Origin: Methanoregula sp. | GTDB taxonomy: Archaea; Halobacteriota; Methanomicrobia; Methanomicrobiales; Methanospirillaceae | Assembly: GCA_023228295.1 (NCBI GenBank) | Contig: JALOBP010000125.1 | Coordinates: 1-6,720, forward strand | Direction of reading: 5' to 3' | Length of the DNA: 6,720 nucleotides | In this document: positions 6,365-6,720 of the stretch, in pieces | Position numbering within the stretch: position 1 is the first letter of the stretch | Layout: each line of letters begins with the position of its first letter | The notes under the pieces: generated by a model | What the model saw: the letters and a program-made list of their open reading frames with translations, nothing else | The model's database searches: none | What the model was told of the DNA's origin: nothing | Translations under genes and position numbers: made by a program

Positions 6365-6374
6365 GGCAATTGCC
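6365..6374. repeat. 10-bp perfect palindrome GGCAATTGCC
   Basis: It lies between the P-II-like gene and the recQ promoter. A near repeat of its right half, CAATTACC, follows at 6378-6385. It may be a regulator site upstream of recQ or have no function; the sequence alone does not say. Confidence 0.3.
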
Positions 6375-6408
6375 TTTCAATTACCAGGAAGCTTTGCCGG
6401 CATCTATC

Positions 6409-6720
6409 TCACGGCATCGCACTGCTGCTGCGTTCAGCGTTCCCGATCTCAAGAGAAGTGACCATAGGACAGATGAAGATCTCGCCGTCACTGGGATTTC
6501 CCGTCTGGTTCACCGCGATGAGTGCATGGACAACGGGAAGAACCGCTTCATCGCCGACAACCATGATGAGCATTCCCCGGAGAAGAAATCCCTGCCCGGG
6601 TTCCGGTTCGGCAGGACCGGGTGTTGTGTCTTCAGCCGTGGCCTCTTCCGGCGTCAGGGTAATGCGGGGTAAATCCCCGGGCCGGGAGGAAAATTCGGGT
6701 TCCGGCATACGGGGCGATTT
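6409..6720 (-). CDS. P-II-family (NifI1-like) regulator, C-terminal part, divergent; 5' end off window
   Basis: P-II proteins are small trimeric sensors that bind ATP/ADP and 2-oxoglutarate and regulate nitrogen metabolism. About 103 codons are visible, open to the window edge. The last 58 residues match the second half of the family: a strand and helix (RGMLIMVVGDEAVLPVVHAL), then TGNPSDGEIFICPM, equivalent to the TGxxGDGKIFVxPV signature, then LEIGNAE where RIRTGE is usual. MLMVVVDDEDV and TGNxGDGKIF are typical of methanogen NifI1 proteins as I recall them. By that alignment (E. coli GlnB numbering) K90 is Glu, R101 is Glu, R103 is Gly and R82 is Gln, so phosphate-binding residues are lost. 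The region before it, where the T-loop belongs, is Pro/Glu/Thr-rich and low in complexity. The first ATG inside the window (6708) has no ribosome-binding site, so the real start probably lies outside. A pseudo-P-II or degrading paralogue is plausible. Confidence 0.55.
   Translation of the reverse strand, partial: KSPRMPEPEFSSRPGDLPRITLTPEEATAEDTTPGPAEPEPGQGFLLRGMLIMVVGDEAVLPVVHALIAVNQTGNPSDGEIFICPMVTSLEIGNAERSSSAMP

Noticed and set aside
6370..6672. A 100-codon open frame on the plus strand opposite the P-II-like gene
   Set aside because: The minus-strand frame matches the P-II C-terminal signature, while this one shows no motif.
1..6720. CRISPR array
   Set aside because: No regularly spaced direct repeats of 24-40 bp are seen; the only tandem repeat is an 8-bp unit.

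Overview
The window looks like a piece of a GC-rich euryarchaeal genome, most likely a methanogen of the Methanomicrobia/Methanomicrobiales type. This is inferred from TATA-like boxes about 27-31 bp upstream of start codons that lack a Shine-Dalgarno sequence (leaderless genes), from a P-II protein fragment that resembles the methanogen NifI1 type, and from a RecQ helicase, which among archaea is found mainly in this group. No rRNA, tRNA or other lineage marker is present, so the assignment stays an inference.

Layout. The left half (1 to about 3454) is read entirely on the minus strand and looks like the replication module of an integrated element, plasmid or provirus. In transcription order it holds a small leaderless membrane protein (3454-3215), a charged protein with a C-terminal coiled coil (about 3050-2550), a small very basic protein (2553-2305), and a large primase-helicase (2312 to beyond position 1). 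The last three overlap by 4 and 8 bp and are surely co-transcribed. The primase-helicase combines an AEP-type primase/polymerase domain, a Cys/His zinc-binding cluster and a D5-type SF3 helicase, the architecture used by plasmids and phages for self-directed replication.

In the middle, a divergent 253-bp intergenic region (3455-3707) carries two opposed promoters plus several short repeats and palindromes. It drives, on the plus strand, a 257-residue membrane-anchored, cysteine-rich extracellular protein with an HExxH zinc-protease signature (3708-4481). This gene is the least explained complete gene here.

The right part looks chromosomal. A complete RecQ helicase (6283-4493, minus) converges on the zincin-like gene with only 11 bp between stop codons. 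Beyond it lies the 3' part of a P-II-family gene (6720-6409, minus, cut by the window edge) whose conserved nucleotide-binding positions appear to be substituted and whose T-loop region appears replaced by a Pro/Glu/Thr-rich stretch.

The module, the zincin-like protein, RecQ and the P-II-like protein share no obvious pathway. The likeliest reading is a mobile-element replication module next to ordinary host genes, with the zincin-like gene possibly element cargo. No integrase, attachment site or CRISPR array is visible inside the window.
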